Part shown: piece by piece, positions 54,029 to 64,000 of the stretch
Numbering within the stretch: the stretch's first letter is position 1
Layout of the letters: each line of letters begins with the position of its first letter
NCBI RefSeq assembly: GCF_008107695.1
Contig: NZ_VIRG01000066.1
Location: 1 to 64,000, forward strand
DNA length: 64,000 nt
Reading direction: 5' to 3'
Origin: Stappia sp. BW2
GTDB lineage: Bacteria; Pseudomonadota; Alphaproteobacteria; Rhizobiales; Stappiaceae
Notes under the pieces: generated by a model
Database searches by the model: none
What the model was told of the DNA's origin: nothing
The model's input: only the letters and a program-made list of their open reading frames with translations
Translations under genes and position numbers: made by a program

Positions 54029-54897
54029 GTGTCCGTACGTATCGCAGTCGTCGCCGACATCCACCACGGCAAACCTTCCGCAACCAAGCGCGGTGACACC
54101 GCCCTCGATCTGATGGCCGAGTTTGCCCGTTTCGCCAATGATGCTGCGCCTGATTTCGTCATCGATCTGGGCGACCGTATTTCGGATGTCGAGCGGGACA
54201 CGGACCTTCGGCTGGAGCGCGAGGTCGCCGACGCCTTCAAGGCAATCAACGCTCCGATCCACCACATCAACGGCAATCACGACCGCGATCACCTGGAGGT
54301 TTCGGACAACGAGGAAATTCTCGGTCAGTCCCTCGCCAATACGACCATCGACGCGGGTGACTGGAGAATTGCCCTGTGGCGCGCGGACAGCAAGATCCAT
54401 CGTACGCCAGACCATACCGGTTTCATTCTGCATGAAGCCGATCTGTTGTGGCTGTCGCGCGTTGCCCAAAACACGGACAGGCCAATTTTGGTCCTCAGCC
54501 ACGTGCCTGTGTCCGGTCATGGCCAGATCGGCAACTACTACTTCGAACGCAATCCGTCGGCATCGACCTACCCGATGGCCGAGCGCGCCCGCGCCGCACT
54601 GGCTCAATCCCGCCATCCGGTGGTCTGCCTGTCCGGCCACGTTCACTGGAACACCATCACCACGGTTGACGGCATTACCCACCTGACCCAGCAGTCCCTC
54701 ACCGAAAGCTTCACCACCAAGGGCGAACCTGCCGGTGCCTTCGGACTGATTGAACTGGGCGAAACCGTTTCCTGGCAAGTGCAGGGTCTCGACCCGATTG
54801 CCCATTCCTTCAAGCGGCATGCCGACCGCTGGACACCGCCACTTCCGGATTTCACCCAGCACCCGGAATTTGCCGCAAGACGCCGTGGAGACCTCAA

Positions 54898-54901
<4 letters not shown>
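54029..54901 (+). CDS. Calcineurin-like metallophosphoesterase
   Basis: A 290-residue binuclear metallophosphoesterase. All five motifs are visible: ADIHHG near residue 8, DLGDR, NGNHDR, LSHVPVSGHG and SGHVHWN. The nearest described types are class III cyclic-nucleotide and glycerophosphodiester phosphodiesterases. No signal peptide, so it acts in the cytoplasm on imported substrate. The start is taken as GTG at 54029, after CAGGAAATTCAAC, since it opens directly with the first beta strand; the longer frame runs into the preceding hairpin. It overlaps the ATPase gene by four bases (ATGA). Confidence 0.88.
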
Positions 54902-56580
<1,679 letters not shown>

Positions 56581-56648
56581 GGCGGTCTGGCCGTGAAGAA
56601 CAATTCCTCTACTGCCGAAACTGGTACGGGCAGCCAACCGGGCAGTCT

Positions 56649-57599
56649 TCAGGACGTGACGCGTTGATTGCGCCCATAGACGAGCAGCATGCCGATGATC
56701 ACCGCGCCATATATGATCTGCCGGCCGGCTTCCGGCATCTGCATGATCGACAGAACGGAATTGAGAAGCACGATCAGGATCACGCCGACAAGCGTACCGA
56801 CATATCTGCCCTTGCCCCCGAGAATATGCGTGCCGCCGAGAACGACCGCAGCAATCGCCGGCAGCAGGAACGCGTTGCCCATGCCCTGGTAGGCCTTGGC
56901 GGAATATCCGGTCAGAAGCACCCCGGCGATGGCGGCGCACAAGCCGGATGTGACAAAGGCTCCGACGATGACCCAACGCGTGCGGATGCCCGAAAGATAC
57001 GCCGCCCCCTCACGTGCCCCGGTCGCATAGAGAGACCTGCCGAAGCCTGTCCGGGTCAACAGGGTAGCGATCACGATTGAGACCGCTGCCCAGACCAGAA
57101 TGGCGGCCGGAACGCCGAAGATCCTCTCCTTGGCAAGGAACAGCATGACCGGCGTTGCCCTGTCTTGCGGTGCGAAGCCACCCGTCTGCGCGACCATCAA
57201 TCCGCGTAGCACGGTGTCGACACCAAGGGTGAAGATCATCGAGGGAATGCGGAGCCAGGCGACACCGATGCCGTTGAGAAGGCCGACGCAAACGCCGACG
57301 CCAAGGGCGGTTGGAATGGCGAGATCTCCGCCAACTGCCGTCGCCGTCATGGCCGCTGCTGTCAATGTCCAGGGAATGGAGAGATCGATATGGCCCAGCA
57401 ATATGACCATCATCATTCCGGCCGCGCAAATCCCCAGAAACGAGCCCGTCTGCAGCTGTTGCAACAGATAGTTGACCGATAGCAGAGGCGCCGTGCCTGT
57501 CGTCGACAGTGTGTAGGCAGTGCCGGCAATCAGGATGACGCCCACGAACAGGGACGCAATGACAATCGGCCGGTTTTCTTTGGAAAGGGAAATCTGCAT
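56649..57599 (-). CDS. Sugar ABC permease (RbsC type), second of pair
   Basis: A 316-residue inner-membrane permease of the ribose/xylose class with about eight to ten helices. Typical segments are GMMMVILLGHIDLSIPWTLT near residue 61, GREGAAYLSGI-like coupling loop (GAREGAAYLSGIRTRW) near residue 194, and AAVVLGGTHILGGKGRYVGTLVG near residue 245 (quoted in part). Last gene of the sugar operon; no terminator is obvious in the 68 bases to the convergent Dpp ATPase gene. Confidence 0.92.
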   Translation of the reverse strand: MQISLSKENRPIVIASLFVGVILIAGTAYTLSTTGTAPLLSVNYLLQQLQTGSFLGICAAGMMMVILLGHIDLSIPWTLTAAAMTATAVGGDLAIPTALGVGVCVGLLNGIGVAWLRIPSMIFTLGVDTVLRGLMVAQTGGFAPQDRATPVMLFLAKERIFGVPAAILVWAAVSIVIATLLTRTGFGRSLYATGAREGAAYLSGIRTRWVIVGAFVTSGLCAAIAGVLLTGYSAKAYQGMGNAFLLPAIAAVVLGGTHILGGKGRYVGTLVGVILIVLLNSVLSIMQMPEAGRQIIYGAVIIGMLLVYGRNQRVTS

Positions 57600-57605
57600 G
57601 CCTGG

Positions 57606-58667
57606 CTACCTGAACAAGTCGAGCTGGTTTTTGACCCGCAAGGTGCGAAACGCCCCGAAGGAAACGGCCGTCAGCAACACGAGCCCCTCGATCAACGGCT
57701 GGAGCAGCGGGTCGATATCGAGAATGCGGAAGTAGAAGGAAATGACCCTGAGGATCATTGCGCCGACCAGGCTGGCAATGGCCCCGCCCGTTCCGCCAAG
57801 CAGAGATGTGCCGCCAAGCACCACCGCTGCGATGGAGTTAAGCGTATAGGCGCCCGCCTGCTGCACGTCCGCATTGCCCGATGAGGTCTGGATGGCAAGG
57901 TAAAGGCCGCCGCAGGCCGCCAGAAACCCTGCAAGGGTGAAGGCGGTAATCTTCGCCCGCTGAATGGGCAGTCCGGACATATAGGCAGCACCTTCCGCCG
58001 AGCCGATGGCGTACACGGTCCGCCCCGTGACAGAGCGGCGGAAAGGCACCCACACGATAACCGCAATGAGTACGACCAGAAGGAAAGGTACCGGGATATC
58101 GGCAAAGGGCCGCAGCCACCAGGCTTCTCCCCCATCTGCAAAGCCATAGGTATCGGCAAGATCCCAGACGGAGTTGGTCAGCGCCCAGCTGAGATCATCA
58201 TCGACATTGCCGCCCGGTTTCGGCCGGATGAGCAGAGCCAGTCCGATGGCGACTGCCCCGGTCGCCAGGGTCGCGATGATCGGCTGAATGCGGCCGTAGA
58301 CAACAATGCAGCCATTCATGAAACCGAACAGGGCCCCGGTGAGCAGCGTCAGGACCGCCCCCAACACAATTTGCAGCGGTGAGCCTGTCAACAGCTCCGA
58401 GGCCACACAATTGGCGAGTGTCATCACAGCACCGACAGACAGATCGAGACCACCAATGAGCACCGGCAGGGTCTGGGCCATGGCAACAAAAGCGATCGCG
58501 ACTGTCTCGTTGGCGTTCTGAATGGCCACCGCCGAAGAGAAACCTCGCGGATGCATTACGTTGTAGGTCAGGAAAAGGGCCGTGAATAGCAGCAAGGCTG
58601 CCGCAAATCCGGTGTTCTGAGACAACCAGCGTGTCAGGGAAGAGGACCGTGTCGAACTCCTTTTCAT
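57606..58667 (-). CDS. Sugar ABC permease (RbsC type), first of pair
   Basis: A 353-residue permease of the same family as the next gene: AMAQTLPVLIGGLDLSVGAVM near residue 72 (quoted in part), GSAEGAAYMSGLPIQR coupling loop near residue 222 and AAVVLGGTSLLGGTGGAIASLVGA near residue 272 (in part). Two different permeases imply a heterodimeric channel. Its start overlaps the ATPase stop by four bases, and the next permease begins six bases after its stop. Confidence 0.92.
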   Translation of the reverse strand: MKRSSTRSSSLTRWLSQNTGFAAALLLFTALFLTYNVMHPRGFSSAVAIQNANETVAIAFVAMAQTLPVLIGGLDLSVGAVMTLANCVASELLTGSPLQIVLGAVLTLLTGALFGFMNGCIVVYGRIQPIIATLATGAVAIGLALLIRPKPGGNVDDDLSWALTNSVWDLADTYGFADGGEAWWLRPFADIPVPFLLVVLIAVIVWVPFRRSVTGRTVYAIGSAEGAAYMSGLPIQRAKITAFTLAGFLAACGGLYLAIQTSSGNADVQQAGAYTLNSIAAVVLGGTSLLGGTGGAIASLVGAMILRVISFYFRILDIDPLLQPLIEGLVLLTAVSFGAFRTLRVKNQLDLFR

Positions 58668-60187
58668 GCTGCCTCGACATCGATGTTGAGAGAGGCCGCA
58701 ACAAGGCTTTCCTCGGTTATCCCATCACCTGACTGCTCGCTGACGACCCGGCCGCCATAAAGGACGGAGACCCGGTCGCAACAGCCGATCAACTCCGCAT
58801 AGTCGGAAGAATAAAACAGAATGGCCTTGCCCTCATTCGCAAGCTCACGCATGAGCCGGTAGATCTCCTGCTTGGTGCCGACATCGATGCCCCGGGTCGG
58901 GTCATTCAGCAGAATGATGTCGGGGTCGATCATCAGCCACTTGGCAAGCACCACTTTCTGCTGATTGCCGCCTGACAGGGTCATGACCGGGTCATCGGCA
59001 GAGCCGATCTTGATCTGCAGTTTCGCGATGCCTTTGCCGATCTCGGCCGCTGCCCTGCCTGGATCGATGAACGGCCCTCTGGAAATTCTCCTGAAGCTGG
59101 AGGCAAGCAGATTGTCGGCTATCGACATGTCGAGCATAAGCCCCTCTGTCTTGCGGTCTTCGGGAACCAGAGCCATGCGCGTCGCAGCGTTTTTCGCCGT
59201 GGCTGGAGATGTCGGCAGTCCCTTTCGATCACCGACACGCACGTCGCCCGCGACATCCTTCAGCACACCGAAAAGAGCTAACAACAGTTCCTTCTGACCT
59301 TGCCCGTCCAGTCCGCCAAGCCCGACGATTTCGCCGCGCCTCAGGGAAAGGTCTATGCCGTTGAGCCGGTTCCCCCATTTCAGATTCTTCACTTCCAGGA
59401 TCGGTTCCGCCATCGCTGCATCCCCTGCCCGGTCCGGTTTCGGTGGAAACTGGGCGTCAACATCGCGGCCGATCATCAGGCGCACGATCTCCCGTTCGGA
59501 CTTCGCGCCTTTCTGGAAGGTCTCGATGTGCTGGCCGTTTCGAAACACTGATAGCGTGTCGCACAGGGCCTCGACTTCATGCATCCGGTGGGAAATGAAC
59601 AGGCTCGCAACCCCGGCGTCCTTCAATTCGGCCAGAAGATCATAAACGGTGCGCACATCGCGTGCCGTCAGCGCTGATGTCGCTTCATCGAGAATAAGCA
59701 CCTTGGGGTTCCGCCCGAGCGCCTTGGCAATCTCGACCATCTGCCGTCGGGACAGAGACAATTCGCGCACCAGCGCATTCGGATCGACATCCTCGCATCT
59801 AACGCGGGCAAGCAACTCTTCGGCGCGCCTGACCTGCGCCCGCCGGTCAATCAAGCCGAAGCGGCGCGGCGGGCTGGAAATGGAAATATTGTCCGCGACC
59901 GAAAGATCCGGAATAAGCGACAGTTCCTGGAACATGCAGACGATCCCTGCATCGACCGCGGCCTGCGGCCCTGCAAAGGAAACTTCTTTGCCCTCCATCA
60001 GAACCGAACCTGCATCGGGCTGCAGCACGCCGGCCATGATCTTGATGAGTGTGGATTTGCCGGCGCCGTTTTCGCCCAGGATCGCGTGGACGGAACCGGA
60101 GCGGCATTTGAAATCGACGCCTTCCAGCGCCCGGATGCCGGCGAAGTATTTGGAAATGCCCTGATATTCAACAATGGCTTCAGTCAT
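58664..60187 (-). CDS. Sugar ABC ATPase, tandem-domain (RbsA/MglA type)
   Basis: A 507-residue protein with two ATPase domains. Domain 1 is complete (GENGAGKST, ELSLSRRQMVEIAKAL, VLILDEATSALT). Domain 2 from about residue 260 has a degenerate Walker A (LGGLDGQGQKELL), as usual in this family, but an intact LSGGNQQKVVLAKWL and ILLNDPTRGIDVG. The ATG at 60187 gives the normal length; the frame stays open to 60340 through the upstream hairpin, which argues against a longer protein. Confidence 0.93.
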   Translation of the reverse strand: MTEAIVEYQGISKYFAGIRALEGVDFKCRSGSVHAILGENGAGKSTLIKIMAGVLQPDAGSVLMEGKEVSFAGPQAAVDAGIVCMFQELSLIPDLSVADNISISSPPRRFGLIDRRAQVRRAEELLARVRCEDVDPNALVRELSLSRRQMVEIAKALGRNPKVLILDEATSALTARDVRTVYDLLAELKDAGVASLFISHRMHEVEALCDTLSVFRNGQHIETFQKGAKSEREIVRLMIGRDVDAQFPPKPDRAGDAAMAEPILEVKNLKWGNRLNGIDLSLRRGEIVGLGGLDGQGQKELLLALFGVLKDVAGDVRVGDRKGLPTSPATAKNAATRMALVPEDRKTEGLMLDMSIADNLLASSFRRISRGPFIDPGRAAAEIGKGIAKLQIKIGSADDPVMTLSGGNQQKVVLAKWLMIDPDIILLNDPTRGIDVGTKQEIYRLMRELANEGKAILFYSSDYAELIGCCDRVSVLYGGRVVSEQSGDGITEESLVAASLNIDVEAA

Positions 60188-60230
60188 GCGCGTGCGTTCG
60201 CCGGGCTTTAAGGCCCGGTCCATGGTTTGC

Positions 60231-60263
60231 GAAACGGTCCCGGGGCGTGCCCGGGACCGTTTC
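60231..60263 (-). other. Intra-operon hairpin between sugar-binding protein and ATPase genes
   Basis: A perfect 14-bp stem (GAAACGGTCCCGGG/CCCGGGACCGTTTC) with a 5-base loop, 16 bases past the binding-protein stop, with no T-run worth the name. Likely stabilises the binding-protein mRNA or partly terminates. Confidence 0.8.
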
Positions 60264-60279
60264 TGTTGGCTGCTCAGGG

Positions 60280-61428
60280 TTACTTCACGTCTTCTTCGGT
60301 TTGCGACATGATTTCCGGACCGGAAATGTTGACGCCGCAAGGCGGGAACTCGTTGACCGTGAAGAAATTGTCCGGAAGGTCAGACCAGTAGTTCTTGCCG
60401 TCTTCCAGCTGGTCGTATGTTGCGACCGGCAGCGGTACGGAAATGAGCTGCGGCATGACATTGCCTTCCAGCGCGGAAACCGCCGCCTTCATTGCTATGG
60501 CAACGAGGCCCGGTGACTGACCGATGGAAATGCCCTTCAGGCCGTCGTCGGAATATTCGGCAATCGCCTTGCGGAAGCCGTTTTCCGATTCCCCGGCCAC
60601 CGGGACCCATGGGTGGTTTGCATCCTTCAGCGCCTGAACGACGCCATTGGAGCCCCCCTGTCCGACAACGGCGACAAACTCGCCGTGAACCGCAATCGCA
60701 TCGGCAACCACTTTCTGTGTGGTGCCATCATCCCAGTTGCCGACGACCTGCACGACTTCCCAGTCGCCGCCCGATGCATCCAGAACCTCGTTGATGCCAA
60801 TGGAACGGTCACGATCCACAGAGTTGCCCGGCAGCCCGCGCACCTCAAGGATCTTGCCGGAAGTGACACCCTTTTTCTTCAGTTCGTTGACAGCGAACTC
60901 CGCCCACATGCGGCCCATCTTCAGCTGGTCCTCGTTGACCTGCATCACCTTGTCGGTGTCGAGCACGTTGTCGAACGGAACGATGACGACGTTGCTTTTG
61001 TCGGCCAGGCGGATGACCCGGTCAAAACCATCGGGTGATACGGCAATGGTGACGATGGCATCGTAACCCTGGTTGATGAAATCCTCGATAGCGCCCAGCT
61101 GGGCCGGCGCATCCGTGCCTGTCGAGACGACCTTGAAGTCTGAGATTTTTTCCTTCAGCGAGGGATCTTCGGCAAAGGCCTTTGCGGTCTTGATCATCTG
61201 AATGCGCCAGGTGTTGCCGACGAAGCCGTTGACAACGGCAACCCTGTACGGCCCGGGTTTCGCGTCCCATTGCAGGAATTTGGTGTCTGCCGACCAGGGT
61301 GCGAAACACTCAGGGTTCACACCGGGTCCGGACACTTCAGCCGGCCCGGCAAGGGCCATGGCCGAGGACAGAACAAACGCCGGCAGTGCCATTGTCAGCG
61401 CAGTCGTCACTTTCAGTTTCTTAATCAT
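60280..61428 (-). CDS. Sugar ABC substrate-binding protein (ribose-binding type)
   Basis: A 382-residue periplasmic protein with a Sec signal peptide (ALPAFVLSSAMALA). The type I fold pattern is seen in RVAVVNGFVGNTWRIQMIKTAKAF near residue 62 (in part), FINQGYDAIVTIAVSP near residue 118 and SVDRDRSIGINEVLD near residue 205. Two Cys near the mature ends (PECFAPW and FPPCGVN) might pair. The ligand is unknown, probably a sugar or polyol. The ATG follows GGGAGGAAGTGCG. Confidence 0.9.
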   Translation of the reverse strand: MIKKLKVTTALTMALPAFVLSSAMALAGPAEVSGPGVNPECFAPWSADTKFLQWDAKPGPYRVAVVNGFVGNTWRIQMIKTAKAFAEDPSLKEKISDFKVVSTGTDAPAQLGAIEDFINQGYDAIVTIAVSPDGFDRVIRLADKSNVVIVPFDNVLDTDKVMQVNEDQLKMGRMWAEFAVNELKKKGVTSGKILEVRGLPGNSVDRDRSIGINEVLDASGGDWEVVQVVGNWDDGTTQKVVADAIAVHGEFVAVVGQGGSNGVVQALKDANHPWVPVAGESENGFRKAIAEYSDDGLKGISIGQSPGLVAIAMKAAVSALEGNVMPQLISVPLPVATYDQLEDGKNYWSDLPDNFFTVNEFPPCGVNISGPEIMSQTEEDVK

Positions 61429-61524
61429 CGCACTTCCTCCCGTACTTGCGTCAAGCTGCGGCTCCTCTTGGCTGGTCGACGCGTCCAGCCACCGCTTTTT
61501 GTTCCCTGCTTCCTTGCCAGCCTG

Positions 61525-62253
61525 TCAGACCGTTGCTTCCGTCTCCTGACTGAAGTGGCGGGCGCCGAACATGAGATGCGTGCGCAACCGGTACTGAAAG
61601 GCCAGCCTGTCGCGCGCCGCGAGAGCGTCGATAACGCCCTGATGCTCGCTGAAGGTTTCGGTCATGAAGGTTCTGCGCGTCTTGCCCTTTTGCATGATCC
61701 GCAGGATCACCGGCTTCATGACCGCGTAGACATCCAGAATGGCCGCGTTGTCGAGGATCGAGACCAGACGAACGTGAAAGGCGTAGTCGATCTCTGAAGC
61801 CTCGTTCAGGTCGTGGTTGGCGGCCAGCTCTGCGTTGATGTCGTTGAGCTCGTTCAGATCGTTCCGGTTGACCTTGTCGACCAGTATTTCGGCTGAGCCG
61901 ACCTCCAACAGACCGCGCAGTGCCTGCACATCGCTGAAGGACTTTCGGGACAGCTCCATGGTGTTGAAGGAAAACAGCTCGAAGGCGCGCGACATGCGGT
62001 TGTCGATGATGGTGGCGCCGATTTTCGGCCGCACATCCACGAGCCCGTAGGCCTTCAGGATACGCATCGCCTCGCGCACAGTGTTCCGGCTGGCGTTGAA
62101 CTGGGCGCATAGTTCGCGCTCGGTCGGCAGGCTGTCCCCCACCGTCAACCCGGAACGCGCGATAAGGTCACGGATTTGCTGCACGACGGCGTCCACTGCG
62201 GAGCCACCCGCTTGCCCAGTCCGCACCAAGGCCTCACCCGTTTCCGCGTCCAT
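61525..62253 (-). CDS. GntR-family (FadR/FCD) regulator of the sugar ABC operon
   Basis: A 242-residue regulator with a winged helix (LPTERELCAQFNASRNTVREAMRILKAYGLV, residues about 43-73, quoted in part) and a C-terminal FCD domain with conserved metal-type residues (DYAFHVRLVSILDN, FSEHQGVIDAL, RLRTHLMFG). The ATG at 62253 follows AGGAACAGGTG; a start 10 codons earlier is possible. It is upstream of and co-directional with the sugar operon, 96 bases before the binding-protein gene. Confidence 0.9.
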   Translation of the reverse strand: MDAETGEALVRTGQAGGSAVDAVVQQIRDLIARSGLTVGDSLPTERELCAQFNASRNTVREAMRILKAYGLVDVRPKIGATIIDNRMSRAFELFSFNTMELSRKSFSDVQALRGLLEVGSAEILVDKVNRNDLNELNDINAELAANHDLNEASEIDYAFHVRLVSILDNAAILDVYAVMKPVILRIMQKGKTRRTFMTETFSEHQGVIDALAARDRLAFQYRLRTHLMFGARHFSQETEATV

Positions 62254-62809
62254 CACCTGTTCCTGAAAATGCGTCGCGCCCAATCGGTCCAGCTTATTTG
62301 TTGGACCAAGAAATACCTACTGAGAGAATTAACCAGTGTCAACGCCGCTGCGTCATTTTCATTAATTTTCTAAATTTTCACTATACTTTTCTGATATTTA
62401 CATGTAACAATTATTAGTAATATATTTTTCCGCCAACTCCTTCCGACTGCAAGGCAAGGGCTTTTCACGCCATTTGTCATACCAGAATAGCAAGCTCCAA
62501 TAGGAACTCGGCACCAACTGCTCCACGAAGGCGTCGACGTAAGACACAGCGCCTTCCACCGCGTGCGGAGACTGAGCTGGTTTGGCTTCCTCTCATAAGC
62601 CCCCCTGGCGCTGTCCGCGCCCAGTGAAGCCGCCTCCCCCCCCTCCACCGACACCTGACCTCAACCCCGGTACCGGGGCGATGACGTCCGCGCACCCGCA
62701 CCCATGCCGCACCTGCCACATCAGCATTGTGGATAAATTGAAACCTGGCAGCGCCGACTACAAAACCATGTAAGGTTCCCCTCCGGAGAGACACAGATTT
62801 GGAGCTGCC
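62254..62809. other. 556-base gap between the GntR and DUF808 genes
   Basis: It holds the candidate GntR operator (62296-62314), a strikingly AT-rich patch (about 62330-62435), a C-rich run near 62628-62644 and a 14-bp perfect palindrome CCCCGGTACCGGGG at 62665-62678. Short frames on both strands have no ribosome site and unnatural composition. No gene supported. Confidence 0.55.
62296..62314. promoter_or_regulatory. Putative GntR operator ATTTGTTGGACCAAGAAAT
   Basis: A 19-bp palindrome with a single mismatched pair, core TTGGACCAA, 43 bases upstream of the GntR start. Position and form suit autoregulation and control of the downstream sugar operon. Confidence 0.6.
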
Positions 62810-63784
62810 ATGAGCGGATTGCTTGCCCTTCTCGATGACGTTGCCGCAATTGCGAAGATCGCAGCAGCGTCCGCAGATGACGTGATCGGCCAGGCGGCCA
62901 AGGCAGGCGCGAAGGCGGCAGGGGCCGTGATTGACGACGCAGCCGTCACCCCGAAATATGTCGCCGGGTTTTCGCCAGCGCGCGAAATTCCGATTGTCTG
63001 GCGCATCGCAAAGGGCTCGATCAAGAACAAGCTGCTTTTTCTGCTGCCTGCCGGTCTTGCCCTCAACGAGTTTCTGCCCGGTGCCATCACGCCCCTGTTG
63101 ATGCTAGGGGGCGCCTATCTGTGTTTCGAGGGCGCCGAAAAGATCTACCACCTCTTCAAGCCGCACCATCACGACGCCGACCAACCCGAAGACTTTGTCG
63201 CCGACCCCCTGCATCTGGAAGAACAAAGGGTGTCAGGGGCTATCAAGACCGATTTCATTCTGTCAGCCGAAATCATGACGATCGCCCTGTCGGAAATTCC
63301 GGAGAGCACCCTCTGGCTGGAAGCGGCAGCCCTGGCCATTGTCGCCATCGGCATCACCGCCGTCGTCTACGGCTCGGTCGCGTTGCTGGTGAAGGCGGAC
63401 GATTTCGGCCTGATGCTGACGCGCTATGGCCGCCTGTCGGTAACCCGCGCCATTGGGCACGGCATCGTGAAAGCCATGCCCGGCTTCATGAAACTGCTGA
63501 TGATCGTCGGCACCGCTGCCATGCTTTGGGTCGGCGGGTCCATCGTGCTTCATGGCACGGAAGTTCTGGGCTTCGGCCTGATCTACGATACCATCCATGA
63601 TATCGCGCACAACGTTGCGCACGCGGTCCACGTCGCTCAAGGCTTCGTCACCTGGGCGGTCACCGCGACCCTGGACGGTATCTTCGGCCTGGCATTCGGC
63701 ATGGTGCTAATCCCGATCACCACCAAGGTGATCGTGCCGCTCTGGCGGCTCGTCAGAGGCAAATCCGCCACAAAGAGCCACTGA
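62810..63784 (+). CDS. DUF808 (YedI-type) inner-membrane protein
   Basis: A 324-residue polytopic membrane protein of unknown function. The family start SGLLALLDDVAAIAKIAAASADDV is clear (quoted in part), followed by TPKYVAGFSPAREIPIVWRIA near residue 47, FEGAEKIYH near residue 105 and about five or six hydrophobic segments from residue 70 onward. The ATG follows TTTGGAGCTGCC. It is alone, with its own terminator. Confidence 0.9.
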   Translation: MSGLLALLDDVAAIAKIAAASADDVIGQAAKAGAKAAGAVIDDAAVTPKYVAGFSPAREIPIVWRIAKGSIKNKLLFLLPAGLALNEFLPGAITPLLMLGGAYLCFEGAEKIYHLFKPHHHDADQPEDFVADPLHLEEQRVSGAIKTDFILSAEIMTIALSEIPESTLWLEAAALAIVAIGITAVVYGSVALLVKADDFGLMLTRYGRLSVTRAIGHGIVKAMPGFMKLLMIVGTAAMLWVGGSIVLHGTEVLGFGLIYDTIHDIAHNVAHAVHVAQGFVTWAVTATLDGIFGLAFGMVLIPITTKVIVPLWRLVRGKSATKSH

Positions 63785-63820
63785 GACAGCACCAGCACTT
63801 CCATTTCAGTCGAAACAAGC

Positions 63821-63855
63821 AAGGCAATCGGACGGGTCCGTCCGATTGCCTTTTT
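63821..63855 (+). terminator. Intrinsic terminator after the DUF808 gene
   Basis: AAGGCAATCGGACG pairs with CGTCCGATTGCCTT across a short loop, followed by more T (TTTTTC). The leading AA and trailing T-run would also allow some function on the other strand. Confidence 0.9.
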
Positions 63856-63903
63856 CATTCGCGGACAAAACCTTTGCGCTTCCGACCGGTGGACAGGACC
63901 GGC

Positions 63904-64000
63904 TCACGTCAGGCCGACAGCCTGCTCCCAGTCGTTCAAGGTCAGGTCGTAAAGCGTGTTGAAGCCCGGGGCAGGAACTGCCCGCTGGGCCAGCGTGACA
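63904..64000 (-). CDS. C-terminal end of an unidentified gene (truncated by window edge)
   Basis: Reading the minus strand from the right edge, a frame of 31 codons ends in TGA at 63904-63906 and encodes LAQRAVPAPGFNTLYDLTLN then DWEQAVGLT at the C-terminus. Codon use is like the surrounding genes. It ends about 50 bases before the DUF808 terminator. Too short to assign a family. Confidence 0.5.
   Translation of the reverse strand, partial: VTLAQRAVPAPGFNTLYDLTLNDWEQAVGLT

Noticed and set aside
62477..62794. A minus-strand Arg/Gly-rich frame in the gap before the DUF808 gene
   Set aside because: Composition is typical of non-coding GC-rich DNA, with no ribosome site and no homology I recognise.

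Overview
The window looks like chromosomal DNA of a marine alphaproteobacterium of the Hyphomicrobiales, probably close to Roseibium/Labrenzia. That placement is an inference from family knowledge. The clues are a DinB with the zinc-binding N-terminal extension typical of rhizobia-like bacteria, an EipB-family envelope protein, a TGA-N9-TCA iron box of the RirA kind, the block purMN / AI-2E permease / hdaA / ppk / ppx / rnd / aspS, and high GC with many FCD-type GntR and LysR regulators. I saw no rRNA, tRNA, insertion sequence, integrase, CRISPR array or prophage block.

Layout. 1-9.2 kb: the 5'-truncated DNA polymerase IV gene dinB; eipB, which converges on dinB through a shared terminator; a RidA-type deaminase; a glycerophosphodiesterase; a FemAB-like acetyltransferase; a tandem-GNAT protein; a small monooxygenase-fold protein; an OxyR-like LysR regulator; two tiny proteins; and the ureidoglycine aminohydrolase AllE. 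9.4-14.3 kb: a TetR-RND efflux operon with two operator copies. 14.4-20.5 kb: an EAL phosphodiesterase, a PfkB kinase, an exported protein of unknown function and an MsbA-like exporter. 20.5-32.3 kb: the housekeeping core aspS, a ParA-like ATPase, rnd, ppx, ppk, hdaA, an AI-2E-family permease, and purM-purN. 32.3-35.7 kb: a lone contractile-tail sheath gene and a Na/Pi cotransporter. 35.7-39.6 kb: a siderophore-type iron ABC transporter divergent from a methyltransferase, with an iron-box-like site between them. 39.8-42.7 kb: a FecR-domain protein with a Gly/Ser-rich tail, an Asp/His/Gly-rich secreted protein and a membrane-anchored LuxR-type regulator. 42.7-48.6 kb: a GntR regulator divergent from a polyamine-type ABC operon that ends in an Asp/Glu/hydantoin racemase and is preceded by a consensus sigma-54 promoter. 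48.6-56.6 kb: a LysR regulator divergent from HAD phosphatase, Dpp-type transporter and metallophosphoesterase genes. 56.6-62.3 kb: a GntR-controlled sugar ABC operon. 62.8-64 kb: a DUF808 membrane protein and the end of an unidentified gene.

The right half is mostly nutrient uptake: one regulator per transporter, often with a recognisable operator in the regulator-transporter gap. Three of the four substrate-binding protein genes are followed by a perfect GC-rich hairpin without a T-run, a likely device for making more binding protein than membrane components. The most unusual items are the orphan contractile sheath, the phosphatase-equipped Dpp operon (perhaps import and stepwise hydrolysis of an organophosphate), the FecR / Asp-rich / membrane-HTH group, and a 19-bp perfect fold-back at the extreme left end that may be an assembly artefact.
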